Origin: Viola odorata
Lineage: Eukaryota; Streptophyta; Magnoliopsida; Malpighiales; Violaceae
Direction of reading: 5' to 3'
DNA: 64,000 nucleotides
Assembly (NCBI GenBank): GCA_963691705.1
Contig: OY829546.1
Location: 32,272,040 to 32,336,039, forward strand
In this document: one piece after another, positions 46,066 through 58,810 of the stretch
How the letters are laid out: every line of letters starts with the position of its first letter
Numbering within the stretch: the stretch's first letter is position 1
Program-made: the position numbers and the translations under genes
Notes under the pieces: model-generated
What the model saw: the letters and a program-made list of their open reading frames with translations, nothing else
Told to the model about the DNA's origin: nothing
Database searches by the model: none

Positions 46066-47321
46066 TCAAAGTATTCCAAAAAATAGAAAATATGAGTAAT
46101 TAAATGTAGAAAACAAATATGTACATAACTCAATTACAATCAAAAAAAACTTACCAATTTCCCATTGGTCAAGCTCAACAAGGTCCTCTTCAATTTTCAT
46201 GGATTCTCTTGGTGACCTGAACCAATCTTGTGCACATATAAAGGCTTGCACAACCATTGGAGTCAAAGAGCTCCTAAAAGGGTCAAGGACTCTTCCTCCA
46301 GAACTGAATACAGATTCAGATGCCACTGTGGAGACTTGGACAACTAGTACATCCCTTGCCATCTCAAAAAGAATAGGGAACCTTGGAGCATGCTTTTTCC
46401 ACCAGTCCAAGATGGAAAATGATTTGCCTCCTTCAATAACATTCTCTTGCAAGTAAGATTCTAGTTCTGATTTGATTTCAAATGTGCCTCCACCATTAGC
46501 TTCCTTGAACCTCTTAAACCTTTCTTCTCTAGCACTAATCAACTCAGAAGCTATGTCTACACAACTTACTTGCATCTGACTTCCACTAGACCCTCTCTTA
46601 TCCAAAAAAAAATCACCTACAACACTATGGTCTTTTCTAGTCTTTTCTAGTCTTATACATATATCTTTTCTATATCCCTCTTCACTTTATCTTCCAACTC
46701 TTTTCCAAAAATGTGCCCATGCACATCTAATAGAGCAAATGCAACATAATCCATCTTCTTTCTTGGATCAAACACAGCAGCAATATAAAGAAGAGAATTA
46801 AACTTACCCACATTACCCCAATACTTGTCAAACTTCTTATGCATCTTTACTTCCAATCTCTTAAGTTCTATGTCATTACTCTTCTCCCAACCTCTCAACA
46901 TGGAAGCCACATTAGAAACTTGATCAAAATAAGCATTTGCGGTAACATATTTAGACCCTGACACAAAGCAAGTTAAATCATAAAAGTACCTCAAAGTCTG
47001 ACATAATTTTCTTGCATTCACCAAATCACCTTCTCTTGGTACACCACCTCCACCACCATCAGTTCAATATCCTTTCTCCATGTCCATGACATATTCAACA
47101 CCATCATCCTCTGGATATTCCTCATCATCATCAAATGCCAGAATATCATCCAAATCAACATCATCTGATTTCTGCTTTCCTTTATTCTTTCTTTTTTCTT
47201 CCCTCATCTTAAGCTTAATCTTGTAGAAAGGATCCACATTCTCATATGCCTCGAAGGCCTTTTCAAACTTCAAAGTAGACTCTAACATCAAATAGGTGGA
47301 GTTCCACCTAGTACACACATC
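46066..47321 (-). pseudogene. hAT 2 transposase, C-terminal half
   Basis: In minus-strand order: TRWNSTYLMLES (47270-47318), an acidic insert rich in Asp/Glu, then RKLCQTLRYFYDLTCFVSGS and KYWGN...FDPRKKMDY (46653-47024), and a hATC dimerisation domain with ILDWWKKHAPRFPIL and VASESVFSSGGRVLDPFRSS (46066-46605). A stop (TGA, 47064-47066) and a frameshift near 46630, beside the repeat CTTTTCTAGT, break it. The upstream half is at 62150-63236, beyond element B. It is non-functional. Confidence 0.87.
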
Positions 47322-49294
47322 TGTCGCACCCCTTTTTTGGTTTTTATCCTAATGCGCGACGCGAGTTTGGGACGAGATGTGAGACGAAATCGAACTCATC
47401 TCACATCATGCATATGAAGTCGCCACCCTATTTTGTTTCTAGGTTTAGGGAACCTGAAGTCATGGCATAAAAAAATAAAAGGCTAAGGCAAAGAGGGTCT
47501 AAACCCGAGAAGAGTGGTTCGGGGTCGTATTATGGACTCAAGAAGGTGTTAGGCACCCGAGTCACATCCTAAAAGGTTACCGGAGAGAGAGGTGTTTAAT
47601 CCTGCTTTGAAAAATAAAGAGTCCTAATTTAATAATCATGCCCAATGGATCAAATTCTGATAATTCTAAATATTCATGCATACAATTATATGTGCGAAAA
47701 AAAGCGTGAATTAAATATAAGGGTAAGAAATGCGTACTTGTGAAGGGTATGGGTAGTTTTACCCTTTTTTAATTGGAATTCGTTGGTACGAGGAGAGGAT
47801 AATATTTGAATGCTTGACGGTTCTTGTATGCGCGTGAAAATGATTAGTTTACGCAAATATGAACTAAATAATAATTATTTAAGCATTCAAGACGGACAAA
47901 AATAAACAAGCACACGAAAAATAAATAGTGCGAGCGCAGAAATAAATAAATAATACATGTGCGGAAATAAACAGTACAGGCAAAAATAAATAAACAGTAC
48001 ACTTACACGAAAATAAAAATAAAGAAACGACGGGCTGAAAAATTCAGCCCACTGGGCCGAGAGAGTGGGCCCATGGACTGGGCCCACAGCTAGGCTAAGG
48101 CAGCCCAACTTGCCTTTCACGTGCTGGGCCAGAGGCCCAGCCTTCCCTCTCCCAGGCCTCGCGCACGCGAGGCACGCTTCTCCCCCACTTGGGCCTGGCG
48201 CGGCCCAAGCAAAATTTGAAAACAGGGAGTTGTTGCTCCCTGTTCATCATCCCTCTCCTGCCGTCATCGGCGCTCCTACCGGCGGCGAGAGTCCGGCCGA
48301 CCAATCACAAACTAAATAAAAATTACAGCAAAATAATCCTTACAGTGACAGCAAGCCAACTAAATAATTACAGCAAGTCAATTTAAACAAATAAAGGCCA
48401 TGGATTTAACTAAGCGAAACAAAGAAAAATCTAAAATTTTCCCGAGTTGATCACCAATCGGACGCGACGAAAGAGCGTGATTAATCCAGAAATTGAGTAG
48501 AATCCATCTAACAGCTAAGCAACCAATTAGATTCTTCAAAACACAAACGACTAATAATTTTTAACTTGGCAGAGAAGGATTTTTGAAAAAGGCTAGAGAG
48601 AAAGAGAGAGAGCTTCAACCTTTTTGAGCTAAATTCTAGAGAGAGCTTGAGAGGGTGATTCTGCGTTTGTGAATTGGTGAGGAGAAAGCTTGGGAGGTTG
48701 GCTATTTATAGGAGAGGTTAAGAGAGATGACGTCACTGGGATGACGTTTGAGGACGCGTGTCCGAGCAGCGAGGAGCAAGGGAGGGGCAGTGCAACGAGC
48801 TGCTCGTAGCCTAGGGGTGACGAGGTTGATCGTGAGGAGCAAGGGAATAACAGTGCAAGGGATGGGCTTGTCTGGTTCTTGTCTGTGCATGAACCAAAGG
48901 AAGAAATTCATGCTTATAGTGAGCGATGAAAAGTTCGCCATATAGTTCGAGAAAAATTTACTCATAAGAGATAAAAGTTCGAACATAAAAATTGCTAAAG
49001 ATAAGAATTGAACGAAATGCGATGAAATAGCATGAGTTAAAATGATAATAAAAAATAAGTAGCTAATGAGTGAAATTGTCCGACCCTTAGTTTCGAGAAT
49101 TTGACTCGGAACCGATACGGGTTCGAACGGAAAAAGTGATAAAAATGTGAAAAAAGTATGAAATAAAATTTAAACGACATTAAGTGTAAAAATAAACATC
49201 CAATTGATGAAAATAAATTGAAGTGCGATTTTTGAAAATTGATGATAGAAATGCAGAAAATGAAAATTTTAAAATCCAAAATCGGGTAGCAACA
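47322..49294 (-). repeat. 3' LTR of element B (1973 bp)
   Basis: Minus-strand start TGTTGCTACCCG, end GGGGTGCGACA. The TATA box on the minus strand is in CCTATAAATAGCC (about 48701-48713). It lacks ~197 bp present in the 5' LTR (61571-61767), including a hairpin. The remainder differs from the 5' LTR by scattered substitutions. Confidence 0.9.
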
Positions 49295-49359
49295 GTTGCC
49301 CACTCTTTACTGTCTTATCAAAAATACGATGTAATCGAGATTTTTGATGAGCAGTAAAG
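49295..49359 (-). promoter_or_regulatory. Stem-loop and polypurine tract of element B
   Basis: Plus-strand CTTTACTGTCTTATCAAAAA (49305-49324) pairs with TTTTTGATGAGCAGTAAAG (49341-49359). On the minus strand it lies directly before AAAGAGTGGGCAAC and the LTR, as in element A, though the purine run here is broken by a T. Confidence 0.75.
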
Positions 49360-49404
49360 ATGGTTGCTCCCGAACCGGCAATGGTTTGAAAAATGCAAAA
49401 TTTA

Positions 49405-49850
49405 AGTATGTAGATTTCCCTGATAATGGGATGAAAAGTAGATGTAGAAATGTAAATGACTTGTCCCTAATAATGGGATGAAAAGTAAATTGGCAGAAAT
49501 GTAAATGACAAACTTCTCTGATAATGAGGAAACATATAAATGGTGACTTCCCTGATATTGGGGTGAAATATAAATTGCAGAAATGTAAATGATGACTTCC
49601 CTGATAGTGGGGTACAAAGTAAATTGCAGAAATGTAAATGATGACCTCCCTGATAGTAGGGTAAAATGTAGATGATGAAATGTAAATCAGGTAGGGCGAG
49701 GGTAGCACTCGCAGTCCATACCTTCGTGCGAAAAAGTAAATCAGGCAGGGTGAGGGTAGTACTCGCAGTCCATACCTTCGTGCGGAAAAGTAAATCAGGC
49801 AGGGCGAAGGTAGCACTCGCAGTTCATACCTTCGTGCGGAAAAGTAAATA
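49405..49850. repeat. Minisatellites in element B 3' region (first cluster)
   Basis: About 40-bp units around CCCTGATARTGGGGT plus GTAAATTGCAGAAATG (49405-49680), then three 54-bp units of GTAAATCAGGCAGGGCGAGG type (49682-49850). Long open frames here are repeat artefacts. Confidence 0.8.
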
Positions 49851-50099
49851 AGGAAATATAACTTGAGATCCGAACGGGGATACTGCAGTGCTGGAAATGA
49901 AATCGACATCTGAACGGGGACATTACAATTGTCAGACGTTGATGCAGGAAAGTAAATAAAGTCGCTCTGGGAGGAGGAAATTCTCATGCAAAAAGGTAAA
50001 TAAAGATTAGGACATACCTTTGCTCTGACGTTGGTCAATTGTAACGTACCTTTGCATGAATGTTGGGAAATGCTAGTCTTTTGGATATTTTGAGGATTT

Positions 50100-50815
50100 A
50101 CCATCTCAGATAGTGAGGACGACTATCTCGGATAACGAGGATGGACATTCTTCTCGGATAGCGAGGTCTTCTCTGATAGTGAGGAAGGATCTCTCTGATA
50201 GTGAGGATGGATGATGATCTTCTCGGATAATGAGGAATGATCTTCTCGGATAATAAGGAGATGGTCTTCTCGGATAATGAGGACTGATCTTCTCGGATAA
50301 TGAGGAATGATCTTCTCGGATAATGAGGGTGATCTTCTTGGATATTGAGGAATGATGTCACTCTGATAGTGAGGACAGATGATGATCTTCTCTCGGATAT
50401 TGAGGAAGATGTCACTCTGATAGTGAGCACAGATGATGATTTTCTCGGATAGTGAGGAAGGATCTCTCTGATAGTGAGGATGGATGATGATCTTCTCGGA
50501 TAATGAGGAATGATCTTCTCGGATAATGAGGGTGATCTTCTCAGATATTGAGGAATGATGTCACTCTGATAGTGAGGACAGACGATGATCTTCTCGGATA
50601 GTGAGGAAGATGTCACTCTGATAGTGAGGACAAACGATGATCTTCTCGGATAGTAAGGAAGATGTCACTCTGATAGTGAGGAAAGATAATGATCTTCTCA
50701 GATAGTGAGGAAGATGTCACTCTGATAGTGAGGACAAATGATGATCTTCTCGGATAGTGAGGAAGATGTCACTCTGATAGTGAGGACGGATGGTCTTCTC
50801 GGATAATGAGGAAAA
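50100..50815. repeat. GATAGTGAGGA minisatellite in element B
   Basis: Many ~18-50 bp units built from TCTTCTCGGATAATGAGGA and GTCACTCTGATAGTGAGGAC. Alternation of the two forms gives a higher-order ~50-bp period. Confidence 0.85.
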
Positions 50816-51069
50816 TGTTTAAAAAGACATATGCTAACGTCATTCTGGGAGAAGATGACATGCTGAAAATGTAAATAAGGTAGATGTAAACTTCACTTGG
50901 GAGTTGTTGCCCCCTGAGGTACTGATGCGGAAATTGCAATGGAAACTCCACTCGGACGTTGCTGTCCGTTTGGAGGTTGGTGCTGAATTCTTCTCGGACG
51001 CTGCTGCCCGTTGGAGGTGGGTGCCGAAGATGTAAATGCACGTCCGTGCGATACCATCGCTCTCCGGAC

Positions 51070-51235
51070 ATTGGTGTGGACCGCCACACAAAACTTGAAA
51101 GGTGGGGCTTTGAACCGCCACACAAAACATAGAAAGTGGGTTTTTGAACCGCCACACAAAAGTTTGAAAGGTGGAGTTTTGAACTGCTACACGAAAGTTT
51201 GAAAGGTGGGGTTTTGAACCGCCACACGAGTTGAC
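51070..51235. repeat. About 36-bp minisatellite (AACCGCCACACAAAA)
   Basis: Five units of TTTGAACCGCCACACAAAA plus GTTTGAAAGGTGGGGT. Confidence 0.85.
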
Positions 51236-52207
51236 GGTGGAGTGGTAATGTACTCCATTCGGATTCTTAATGAGATGGTGGATTTGTTGGCTGAGATTGA
51301 TCATAGTGTGAGATTCCACTAACGCATATCTGTATCCTGCAAATAGGGAGGAAACAAACACGAAGCAGCAGTGGATGGAAAAAGAGAAATCAATTGACAA
51401 ATGGAAAATTCAATGAGATCAAGTCATGTATGTTGTCTATGAAAGTATTTCCACACTACCCTAAGGTTTGCCCCTAGTAGTTTGTCAAGATTAAAACAAC
51501 TTCCCTATCAAGAGAAGGTTCAACAAGTTCATGCATTTCTGGAGAACGTGCCATCCAGTTTCTATCATATAAGCATGCTTGATACAAGCCTAGAAAAGCA
51601 TTTGCATCTTGCCCAGGAGATAACGACCTCAAGGACAAGACTTTCCCACATCATGTAGACATAAGCAATCCTCACCAGATATTGGTGTTTGCGCTCACAC
51701 TCAGAAACAAGGCTACGTGTTTACACTCATACAAATGCAACAAACATAGCACAAAATCAAATTTGCAATGTCAATCCGAGTGAATAAACTTCAGATGAAG
51801 ATGCACATACATGGGCATTCATATAATCGAAAGGACTTTGCTGGGGGGAGAGAAGTGAATATTTTTCTCAATGAACAGGGCCTGTTGATTGGCCGCGGTG
51901 AGGGCAAAGTGCACAAGTCCTTCAGTCTTCATTGGGGATGCTTCTTCCCACGATCGCTTTAAGGGTGTAACGCTCAGATTCTTGGATCCTTACTGGAGAT
52001 ATCTTTCTTTCTTGATCTTTCCAAGGACAAGGCATTCCAGTTCTTTGATCTTCATTGAGGATGCCCCTTCTTGATTGCTTTGAGGGCACTGTGCCCAAAT
52101 TTTTGAATCTTCACGGGGGTGACTTTTCGATGGAGTTTTTAGGAGCTGACCCTGGGGCCCCTTTTGCACTTGCTTATGCTTTCGTTTTGTTGTGTTGTTC
52201 GAACACT

Positions 52208-52304
52208 TTTGATTTTTTTTCTTTTTTCTTTTTTCTTTTCCTTTTCTTTTCCTTTTTTTTTCTTTTTCTTTTTCTTTTTCTTTTTTTTTTGTTTTTTTTT
52301 TCGA
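52208..52304. repeat. T/C-rich low-complexity tract
   Basis: T-runs interspersed with single C; the Phe- and Lys-rich open frames on its two strands are artefacts. It corresponds in position to the A/G tract of element A. Confidence 0.85.
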
Positions 52305-54290
52305 ACAAAAAACACATCAGTAAGCAAAGCTAGTACAGTTTTCGGGCTGACTTTCTTTAGTTCCGGTTTAAGGTCGAGGCCTTCGTCTCTTGTTTTTTGT
52401 TCAGCCTTTTTCCAGCGCTGGCCATCAACAATCCTTATAGCTCTCACATCCCTTCTTACGCAGGCCAAGTTCGAAGTGCACCCTTCCTCCAGTTAGCCAT
52501 TTCAGTCAAGCACTGCTCATTGTTTTATTAAAAAATAAAAAATGGAAGAAAGTGCAAAGTCCCCTGTCATTTTACAGCTATCCCATGTCTAATGGTGCAT
52601 GTACCCTGGATATTATGCAAATCCAACTAGCACTTAGTCAGGCATTTGCACTCATGAAAGGAATAAGGCATGGAGGCCCAAAATACTCACATAGATGTAT
52701 TTGTGATTGCTTACGTCTAGGCATGCTGCAGATATAAGAGCTAGCATGCGAGATCATGCATATCATATAATTCAAACTAGATGCACAAGTTATCCATGAT
52801 GCAGTAACATGTTGAACATGCTCAATCTAAGGAAGGTTTGAAAAATTTGAGGGTAGTGTGGATTTTATTTAAAGAATCTTTATTCATAGTTTATAAAGTA
52901 AAAAATTCTTAGCAATTTTACAGACAAAACGTGAGGGTATGACCACTCACAAGAATTTTATGAATAATTAAGAAAGAATTGCCCCCAATGCGAGAATGAA
53001 TGATTGTACAAAAATTAAAGAGGTAAAGAGGTAAGTGGACTTCTCTGGACATGTGCAGCAAGTGGCAACTAATGATCAGACAGGTTCACTGGTGGGGAAT
53101 CGGCGATATGATTCTGATCCTGCATCATCCGTACTTAAATTAGATGATGGTATTGCTGCAAACATTTCGAACGGTTCCGTCATAGTCAATTACAACATTC
53201 TAGAGGATGGTCATCAAGTTCTTGGATAGGGTTCAGGGCTTAGGCCGTCTCCAAGATGATCAGATGATAACGCCTTGTTGAGAGGTGGATGTGCGATCTC
53301 TTCATGTGGATCCAACCTTATAATAACTGAATTGCTCTTGTACTTTCCCAAGGAAAGATGAGCTCAGAATGAATATTGAGACTGGTTGTTTGCAATTACA
53401 AGATGTTCTGCAAAGACACCAGCTCATTGTGGCGACTGTAGAGCTATCTTAAAATCTCTCCAGATTTGCTCCTTGACTGTTCTTGGATGAGGAGACATCT
53501 CCTACACCGGGGGTGGTTAGTTGTTGATATGATTTGTTCAAGAAGTATGGCTTGAACATTGTCTTGAGTAACGGAGGAGAATCCATGGTCAAATGGAGAT
53601 TCAGATGGTCATTGGGGAATCTAGTCAGTCGTTCCTTTGTGGGGAGGAGGCTCCAACACTTCAACTTTTGTAACAAGGGACTGCAGATAAAACAAGTGAA
53701 TGCAATCCCATCAACACATGTGCTTACTGGCTCATCTATTGGAGGATTAATATTCACCGTACGATTATCGTACCTGTACACGGAGAGATCTTGTCTGTGA
53801 TAATCAAATTCAAAACATGAAAGATTTGATCATGGTTGAATTTCGAATTTGTAGCCAGGAGCTGTGTAAGGTGTGCATATTGTCATATTGCCGAACAATA
53901 CCGCATTGAGTATGTTGATTTGACTCCAGTGGAAGGAGGATTTCCCTATCTTATCGTGGCGACGAACTGAAGCAAGTATAGGAATGACGCATAGAACTAA
54001 TGGTTGCAAATTATCGCTCTCTATGCTTTGCCCCCCACCCCCCACCCCCCCCCCCCTGCGGTAAAGTGTGTTCAATCATTTCACTTGCTTGCCCCCAAGT
54101 CACATGGTATCTAGAAAAAAAAAGGGGAATTAAATTGTAAATTCTGAGGAAAAGATATTCTAAAGTCTTGTTTTAACAAAAGTAGAAATACTAAAAATAA
54201 CACATGGGTGGCCTCCCACGAAGCGCCCTGGTTTATAGTCATAGGCTCGACTATGTATAAAATATTATAGTCATCGCTACTGACCTTTCC

Positions 54291-55844
54291 TTTAAAGGCA
54301 AAATAGTCTTCCAGAGTGTGCCCCTAAGCTCCAGCGTGGTACTCGCATGCAACACTAGAATCATACCACTTTGGGTAAGGAGGTTGCGCTGGTTGAGTTG
54401 GGATGGGTGTAATTTGCCCAGTTACCACGAGATGATCGTAAACCTCCCTTGCAGGGACGGAGAAAAATGCCTGTGACTCCTGATTCCCTTGGCTATTTTG
54501 TTTATTTTGATCGCTCGGGTTGTTTGGTGGGTTGCACAACAGTGTGGAAGGTTGTCTGCGACCGGGTCGGTGGGAGACCAAGTTGACGTCTTTCTTCATG
54601 ATGGGCGGTTTGTTGGGTCTTTCCTCTGCCGTGGAAACAACGATTCTTCCAGACTTAATCCCTTGTTCGACTCTCTCTGCTCCCTGGACTATGTCAGAAA
54701 ATTTGTTCGATGAGTTGGAGATGAGGTAGGTGTAGTAAGGAACCTTGAAAGTGTTCACGAAAATGGATATAAGTTCCTTGTCGCTTAGAGGAGGAGAGAT
54801 TCTGGCAGCGAGTTCCCTCCATCTTTGTGCGTAAACCTTTACTGACTCATCGGCCTTCTTCTCAAGGTTCTACAAGTCAGACCGGTCTGGAGCTACTTTC
54901 ATGTTAAACTTATATTGCTTGAAGAAGGCATCCGACAAATCTCTCCAAGTCCTGATCCTCCTCTTGTCAAGATTCATATACCAGGTAAGGGCATGCTTAG
55001 TTAGACTTTCTCTGAACAGATGGATCAACAAGGGCTCATTTTGTATCACTTCAGCCATTTTATTGCAGTAGACCTTGAGGTGAGTTTTGGGACACTCGAT
55101 CCCAGTATACTTCTCAAATTCTGGGATTTTGAACTTCGGTGGCATGGTTATCCCTGGTACCATGCACATGTCCCTAGGTCATGTAGGATCAAAGGGATCA
55201 GTCCCTTCGATAGCCCTCAGTCTCTCCTCTAACAGGCTCAACCTGTCGAAACTTGGTAGTTCTTCTTTAACAACACCAAAACAAGCCTCTAGTGAACACC
55301 CAATAGAAACTAGTGGATGTGTTAGCATGCCTCTAGGGGGTTGAGTCCCCAAAGATAATAGAATCGTGGCTTGGGTGGAATGTCCCAAAGGAGGGAGGAA
55401 AAACTGGGATTCTGGACGAACGATGGAATGGCTCCGAGGTGGGACGAAAAATTGGGATTCGACATGGCACTCTTTCCTGCCAAGATCAAAAGCGAGCCCT
55501 GTCAGTGTAGGATTGATAGACATATCACTTGGTCTGGTTGTACCAACTCCAGAGGTCGGGATGGCCGTCGTGATGGACCGAGGGTTGGGGTTAAGATTAA
55601 TGAAAGGAGGCTGCCAACTCCAACTGACCCCTTCCCCGGAGAATGATGGACCAGCTATATCAGACGAAACGGTTGGCTCTGTCGCTTGAGTGGAAAATGG
55701 ATAAAACCCAGGTGGAAAGTCGATTGTCGCCTCATCTCGTTCCTTTTCGGCTTGTTCAGCCCTTTTCGTAACGGTCCGAATTTGTTCCTCCAGTTCTGCT
55801 ACCTTTGCTTTCCATGCCTCCTTTGTTTTACCGTGCGCTACCAT
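54291..55844 (-). pseudogene. gag of element B, broken
   Basis: The ATG at 55842-55844 starts a gag similar to that of element A: N-terminal coiled coil (VAELEEQIRTVTKRAEQAEK), PPGF motif, Pro-rich linker, capsid (EYTGIECPKTHL-type, LFRESLTKHALTWYM, RTWRDLSDAFFKQYKFNM) and the start of the first knuckle (CEYHAG). All pieces are in one frame, with stops at 55179-55181 (TGA), 54870-54872 (TAG) and 54324-54326 (TAG). Homology ends just after the knuckle near 54291; the second module and all of pol are missing. Confidence 0.88.
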
Positions 55845-56861
55845 CTTTCGAGCTTGTAGTCTAGTGGCGTGGATTTTGTGAGGAATATTTCACTTTTGGG
55901 GGGTTATTTTCAACCTGAAAAATAAACAAATGGAAAGAAATAGTTATAAGCATAAGTGATAATTAATATGTATGTGAACTGTCATTCTGAGGTCTCCACA
56001 CTGCGAGAGAAGGAGAAGGGTGAGTATGATAAAAGCAATAATGCAAGCATAAAAAAATCATAAACATGAAAAATTACGAAAATAATTGAGGCAAAATTAT
56101 AAACAGAAAAACGCAAATGAATTTGCATGTGAAAAATTCTGGAAAATTTTTGCATACATGGAAAAATTGCGGAAGAATTTACACACATGGAAAAATTTCC
56201 GGAAAGATTTATTGACGCAAAAAATTGCAGGAAAAAGTTGCACGGAGCAAATTGCAGAAACGTTTGTACACGTGGAAAATCACGAAGACATTTGCCCCGT
56301 GGAAAATTTGCGAAAATAATTGCCAATGTGGAAAAATCATAGGAAAAATTATAAATAGGACAAATTTGTGGGAAATTTTGTAAATGTAGAAAATTTGTAA
56401 AATGTGAGAAAATTTATAAATGTGGAAAAAATTTGCGAAAAAATTGTAAACATGAGAAAACAGTGGTAAATTGTAGATAAATTGCAAAATAAGTTGTAAG
56501 TGTGGAAAACTTTAAGAAATCATATGGAAAAAGTGAAATAAAGTCACATTATACGTATTTCAATATGATGCATATGCTGGGGTGACATCTACTACTTCTA
56601 ACTGGCTGGAAGGCTCCCGGACGATACCATAAAAGTGGTCCCTTAGTAAATGGATATGTGATTGCTTAACAAAACATCAAAGAATCGGGGCGCTCACCCA
56701 TTTAGGGGTTCAAGTCCGACTTTAGCGTTCGTGAAAGCTTACTGGGACATGTGTCCCAAGACTTCACTACTAACCTCCTAATCTTATTTGAAAATGCCCG
56801 GCGATAGGGATTATGCGTGAAATAGCATATGCGATGATAGTTTATCAAAGCGAATAACAAT
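55845..56861 (-). other. Leader of element B (gag side of solo LTR C)
   Basis: No ORF1 is present. 56040-56520 is a degenerate ~20-bp repeat rich in TGGAAAAATTG. 56701-56760 (minus: GGGACACATGTCCCAGTAAG and TTGAACCCCTAAA) matches the leader of element A at 11161-11220. Confidence 0.65.
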
Positions 56862-58189
56862 TGTTGCTACCCGAATTTTGACTTACGTCGCAACTTTTTC
56901 GTTTCATTACACGTCACATTAATAGCACGTTTACGTCAAATTTCAATCAATTTTTGATCAAGGACTATTTGTTTTAATGTTTCATGTCATTTCATGTCTT
57001 TTAAATTTTTCGTATTTTTCTCGTATTTTCGACTAAACCCGTATTTTTCGGTTTTCGTCAACGCATTTACGTATTTTTATGTTTATCGCATTTAATAGCT
57101 CGTCTAGGTCAAATTCCTGTCGATTCTTGGTCCTAGGCTAGTTTGTTTAATATTCCGTGTCATTTCGTGTCTTTTTAGTTTCTCGTATTTTTAACTGTCT
57201 TTACGCGAACTTCTTTCGATCCCGAGTAAGTTTCCCGGGACTGAGGGTCGAACGCACTATTTCTTTGTTTGATAATTACGTGCTAATTTTTTCTTTCACG
57301 CCACCGCCTTCAGTTTCGTTCAATTTTTGTCGTAAGGACATTTATTTTGCGCGCGAACGTTTTGACACTTCCGAAAGAGAAAATAAATACGTTAAATCAA
57401 CTTTCGCATTTTTTCACTGTATATTAGTTTTCTTGCCTTATTTTTCTACACATAGTTGTACCCTGGGCTCGGATTTATTTTCGTTTTCGAGCAATTTCGC
57501 TCGTATAAAAAATATCCCGTTCGTGCCCAGAAATAGGATAAATACCACATAAATGCCATTCAATGCCTTCTTACCCTCCAGCTCGGTTCCACCTCAATTG
57601 GATCATCACCAAGTCCCCTATGATCATTCTTGGCCACAAACAAACCCTAGCTAGCTCACTATTCCGGCTAGAGCATCATCATCACCCAAGATATTTCCTC
57701 CTGTGGATTTCCGGCCACACCTTCAACCGACTCCAACTTTTTTTTCTCCTCTATAAATAGCAAGCAACTAGCAACAAATCAAGGGCACCAAATCCTCCTC
57801 TTAACCTCCATTTCTTGCACTACCTTCTTGGCTAAAATTGCTCTCTCGGAGAGGTAAGCTTCCTCACTTTAGTTTTCTCTTTAATTTTCGTTTTTGTTTA
57901 TAATGCATGAATAACTTGTTAAAACTTGCCTCATATGCTTAGTTTTCATGTTAGTTATGCTCTCCTTGCCTCAATTTAATTGTATAATGCACTAGCTAAT
58001 TAATAGCCATTTATGCAACTTAAATAACTCAACCTTTCCATGTAAAATCACCACTGTTTTTGTATTGTTTTACTTGCTGTTTTGGGTGCTATATTTTACT
58101 GTTTTGATACTCTAAATATTGGAACCATTTTGGGTAAGAATGGTAGAGATTTAGAGTTTGAGTTTTTGGCCATGGTGGTCGGCGTGGTA

Positions 58190-58278
58190 GAAGAAGAAGA
58201 AGAAGAAGAAGAAGAAGAAGAAGAAGAAGAAGAAGAAGAAGAAGAAGAAGAAGAAGAAGAAGAAGAAGAAGAAGAAGA
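58190..58278 (+). repeat. (GAA)n microsatellite, about 29 repeats
   Basis: A pure GAA run inside solo LTR C. Such tracts can form triplex DNA and are length-unstable. The poly-Glu and poly-Leu frames over it are not genes. Confidence 0.95.
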
Positions 58279-58452
58279 GGTAGGGCAGCCAAGCCCAATT
58301 TTGTTTTAAATTAAAATTTAGGCTTGGCACTTTTTTAATGCCCAAAATTCAAATTGTGGGGCCCGGCCCATTTATTTTCGTCAATATGTATGAAATATTC
58401 GTATGCTTTATGCCATGTCAATTTTCGTATGAAATATTCGTATGCTTGTGTG

Positions 58453-58810
58453 TTTAATTAAATGCTTGCATGATTTAAATAATCTGTTTATGCCATGTTT
58501 TATTTAATTAAATGCTTACATGATTTAAATAATTTGTTTATGCCATGTTTTATTTAATTAAATGCTTACATGATTTAAATAATTTGTTTATGCCATGTTC
58601 TATTTAATTAAATGCTTACATGTTATAATTAATTTGTTTATGCCATGTTTATTTAATTAAATGCATGTTGTAATTAATTTGTTTATGCCATGTTTATTTA
58701 ATTAAATACATGTTGCAATTAATTTGTTTGTGCCATGTTTTATTTAATTAAATGCTTGCATGCTTTAATTAATCTGTTTATGCCATGTTTATTTAATTAA
58801 TTGCCTATTT
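58453..58810 (+). repeat. 50-bp minisatellite in LTR C
   Basis: Seven to eight units of ATTTAATTAAATGCTTACAT followed by GATTTAAATAATTTGTTTATG and CCATGTTTT, with indels between units. Confidence 0.85.

Larger units (their letters stand above)
49360..54290 (-). other. 3' noncoding region of element B
   Basis: The region contains tandem repeats (49405-51230), low-complexity tracts and unrecognised sequence (51240-51890, 52320-54020). Degenerate ~60-bp repeats at 51900-52140 resemble those at 24000-24400 of element A. A C-rich run is at 54030-54056. The block near 54200-54240 (minus: GGCGCTTCGTGGGAGGCCAC) resembles sequence commonly found after pol in plant gypsy elements. Short frames at 53035-53229 and 53534-53800 (plus) have no recognised relatives; an antisense gene cannot be excluded. 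Confidence 0.5.

Noticed and set aside
48065..48319. 84-residue frame, repeated at 60724-60978
   Set aside because: Both lie in the LTRs of element B and are GC-rich noncoding sequence; conservation reflects LTR identity.
49307..50616. 265- and 172-residue minus-strand frames
   Set aside because: They consist of repeated peptides from minisatellites (for example YFSARRYGLRVLPSPC) and have no domain.
52139..52496. Lys-rich and Phe-rich frames
   Set aside because: They arise from the T/C low-complexity tract.
53449..53781. 110-residue minus-strand frame as a possible gene
   Set aside because: No recognised motif, no supporting context, and it overlaps the plus-strand frame; kept only as an unassigned region.
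58082..58345. Poly-Glu, poly-Leu and poly-Phe frames
   Set aside because: They arise only from the (GAA)n microsatellite.
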